DNA from: Roseococcus pinisoli
Lineage (GTDB): Bacteria > Pseudomonadota > Alphaproteobacteria > Acetobacterales > Acetobacteraceae
Direction: 5' to 3'
Assembly: GCF_018413645.1 (NCBI RefSeq)
Contig: NZ_JAHCDA010000002.1
Location: forward strand, 682,001 to 746,000
DNA: 64,000 bases
This document shows, in pieces, positions 62,531 to 64,000 of the stretch. Below the pieces are notes generated by a model that saw only the letters and a program-made list of their open reading frames with translations, was not told where the DNA came from and searched no databases. Position numbers and translations under genes: made by a program. Position 1 is the stretch's first letter. The number at the start of each line of letters is the position of its first letter.

Positions 62531-62658
62531 CCCGTGGCCTCATCCAATCCTTGACCAGGAACATTCCCCCCGGCAGCTTCCGCGACAAGGGGCATTCGGC
62601 GATCGCCCCATGAGGCACCCGCCCAAGCATCGCAGCGCATGAATGACAGGTGCCTGCC

Positions 62659-63981
62659 GTGCCGGCTACTCCCACCCTTCCCTCCTTCTCCGAGGCCCTG
62701 CGCGTCTGGGCCCGCATCGGCTGCCTTTCCTTCGGCGGACCGGCCGCGCAGATCGCCATGCTCCAGCGCGAGGTCGTGGACCGGCGCCGATGGGTATCGG
62801 ATGCGCGATTCCTGCACGCGCTGAACTTCTGCATGCTCCTGCCGGGGCCCGAGGCGATGCAGCTGGCCACCTATCTCGGCTGGCTGATGCATGGCGTGCG
62901 CGGCGGCGTGGCGGCGGGCCTGCTCTTCCTGCTGCCGGGGGCGCTGGTGATGCTGGCGCTGTCGGCGATCTATGCGGCGCTGGGCGGCGTGCCGCTGGTG
63001 GCCGCGCTGTTCTTCGGCCTGAAATGCGCCGTGCTCGTCCTGGTGGTCGAGGCGCTGCTGCGCCTGGCGCGACGGGCGCTGCGGGGCCTCCTGCCCTGGG
63101 TGCTGGCGGTGGCTGCCTTCCTCGCGCTCTTCGTCTTCGCCGTGCCCTTCCCGGTCGTGGTGCTGGGCGCCGGCGCCATCGGCTTCCTCACGCCCGGGAG
63201 CTTCGCCAGGGCGGGCCACGGCCCCTCGGCTGACGACCACCCCGCGGCGCTGGACGCGCTGCTGGCGGCCGAGCCGGGGCGGATCGCCGCCATGTCGGGC
63301 GCCGCGCGCCGCGCCGGGCTGCTGGCCGTGGTGCTGTGGCTCTGGCCGGTGGCACTGCTGATCCCGGCGGGTGGGGTCTTCGCCGATATCGGCTGGTTCT
63401 TCTCGAAGATGGCGGTCGTCACCTTCGGCGGCGCCTATGCGGTATTGGCTTATGTCGCGCAGGAGGCCGTGGAGCATTACCGCTGGCTGACAGCGCCCGA
63501 GATGCTGGCCGGCCTCGGCCTCGCCGAGACGACGCCGGGGCCGTTGATCCTGGTGCTGCAATTCGTGGGCTTTCTCGCCGGGCTGCGCGAGGGCGGCGGA
63601 TGGATCGGCGCCGCGGCCGGTGCGGGGTTGACGCTCTGGGTGACCTTCCTGCCCTGCTTCGCCTGGATATTCCTGGGCGCGCCCTATGTCGAACGCCTGC
63701 ACGACGTCGCGCGGCTGCGCGGCGCGCTGGCGGGGGTCACCGCCGCGGTGGTGGGGGTCATCGCGAACCTCGCGCTGTGGTTCGCGCTTCGCGTGCTCTT
63801 CTCCCGGATGGTGGACGGGCCCTTCGCCGTCCAATGGCCCGATCCGGTCAGCCTGCAATGGCAGGCGCTGGCCCTGGCCGCGCTGGCCGCCTTCGGCCTG
63901 TTCCGGCTGAAGCTGGGCGTGGTGCCCCTGCTGGGAATGAGCGCGCTGGCAGGCCTCGCGCTGACGCTCGCCGCGCCCTAG
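62659..63981 (+). CDS. chrA: Chromate transporter ChrA (two-domain CHR family)
   Basis: A 440-residue polytopic membrane protein made of two homologous halves. Half one has 'RIGCLSFGGPAAQIAMLQREVVDRRRWVSDARFLHALNFCMLLPGPEAMQLATYLGW'; half two repeats the plan in 'KMAVVTFGGAYAVLAYVAQEAVEHYRWLTAPEMLAGLGLAETTPGPLILVLQFVGF'. This is the long-chain CHR family, which exports chromate. No ATG is available at the beginning; GTG at 62659 has ACAGG at a good distance, while GTG at 62650 lacks a site. Divergent from oxyR. The last 19 bases of the window after it hold nothing recognisable. Confidence 0.92.
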   Translation: MPATPTLPSFSEALRVWARIGCLSFGGPAAQIAMLQREVVDRRRWVSDARFLHALNFCMLLPGPEAMQLATYLGWLMHGVRGGVAAGLLFLLPGALVMLALSAIYAALGGVPLVAALFFGLKCAVLVLVVEALLRLARRALRGLLPWVLAVAAFLALFVFAVPFPVVVLGAGAIGFLTPGSFARAGHGPSADDHPAALDALLAAEPGRIAAMSGAARRAGLLAVVLWLWPVALLIPAGGVFADIGWFFSKMAVVTFGGAYAVLAYVAQEAVEHYRWLTAPEMLAGLGLAETTPGPLILVLQFVGFLAGLREGGGWIGAAAGAGLTLWVTFLPCFAWIFLGAPYVERLHDVARLRGALAGVTAAVVGVIANLALWFALRVLFSRMVDGPFAVQWPDPVSLQWQALALAALAAFGLFRLKLGVVPLLGMSALAGLALTLAAP

Positions 63982-64000
63982 GCGCGCCGGGCCGTGATCG

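Overview
The window is GC-rich, gene-dense bacterial chromosome. It looks like an alphaproteobacterium of the Acetobacteraceae / Roseomonas type. The evidence is a glycine-dependent 5-aminolevulinate synthase (Shemin pathway), an invasion-associated-locus-B type protein, several orphan Bug/TctC periplasmic receptors, and LPS genes (lpxB, kdsA, rfbBACD). Third codon positions are overwhelmingly G/C, so long shadow frames are common and were discarded. No rRNA, tRNA, CRISPR array, insertion sequence or phage gene was seen. The content is metabolic and transport-related rather than mobile.

Layout. 0-6 kb: the tail of a Bug receptor, a ModA-like exported binding protein, an enoyl-ACP reductase, an SMP-30 lactonase and a divergent PEP-carboxylase homologue. 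6-9.3 kb: an Lrp-type regulator divergent from D-amino-acid dehydrogenase, then a half-size ABC exporter. 9.3-16.5 kb (all minus): the sulfate importer cysP-T-W-A, an IalB-like protein, an Fe(II)/2-oxoglutarate hydroxylase and a peptide-binding protein. 16.5-21 kb: kdsA and the complete dTDP-L-rhamnose set rfbB-A-C-D. 21-29 kb: an amidase with an AtzG/GatC-like small partner, divergent from an operon that joins a ThDP-dependent enzyme to a complete carbohydrate-type ABC importer and a VOC protein. 29-39.2 kb: an exported transglycosylase-like protein and three further Bug receptors. Each receptor sits beside a different catabolic module: thiolase fold plus DUF35, an enolase-superfamily dehydratase, and amidohydrolase plus SDR. 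39-43.6 kb: a DUF192 protein, an AcuC-type deacetylase, a small Fe permease-like protein, methylisocitrate lyase and a NhaD/CitMHS-like antiporter.

43.7-49.9 kb is a maturation operon for a molybdenum hydroxylase of the CO-dehydrogenase / xanthine-dehydrogenase family: coxG, a MoxR ATPase, coxE, a split XdhC and a MoeA-like-MocA fusion. No structural molybdoenzyme subunit is present. At its end is a small gene that has no ATG/GTG/TTG start and seems to begin at CTG inside a CTGA stop-start overlap. 49.8-55.6 kb is a metal-homeostasis block: dmeF/dmeR (Co/Ni efflux and RcnR-type repressor), a Fur-family Zur-like regulator, then hisI, a COG0523 GTPase with a ten-histidine run, a GNAT protein, a carbon-nitrogen hydrolase and lpxB, all translationally coupled. 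55.6-64 kb: a class II aldolase family protein, DUF2189 and FUSC membrane proteins, hemA and hemC in divergent orientation, an unusual stand-alone protein with a caspase-like His-Gly / His-Cys pattern, oxyR, and chrA.

A window-wide feature is the use of four-base NTGA overlaps to couple neighbouring genes. I count 17, with A, G, T and once C as the first base. Several start codons were assigned from this rule.
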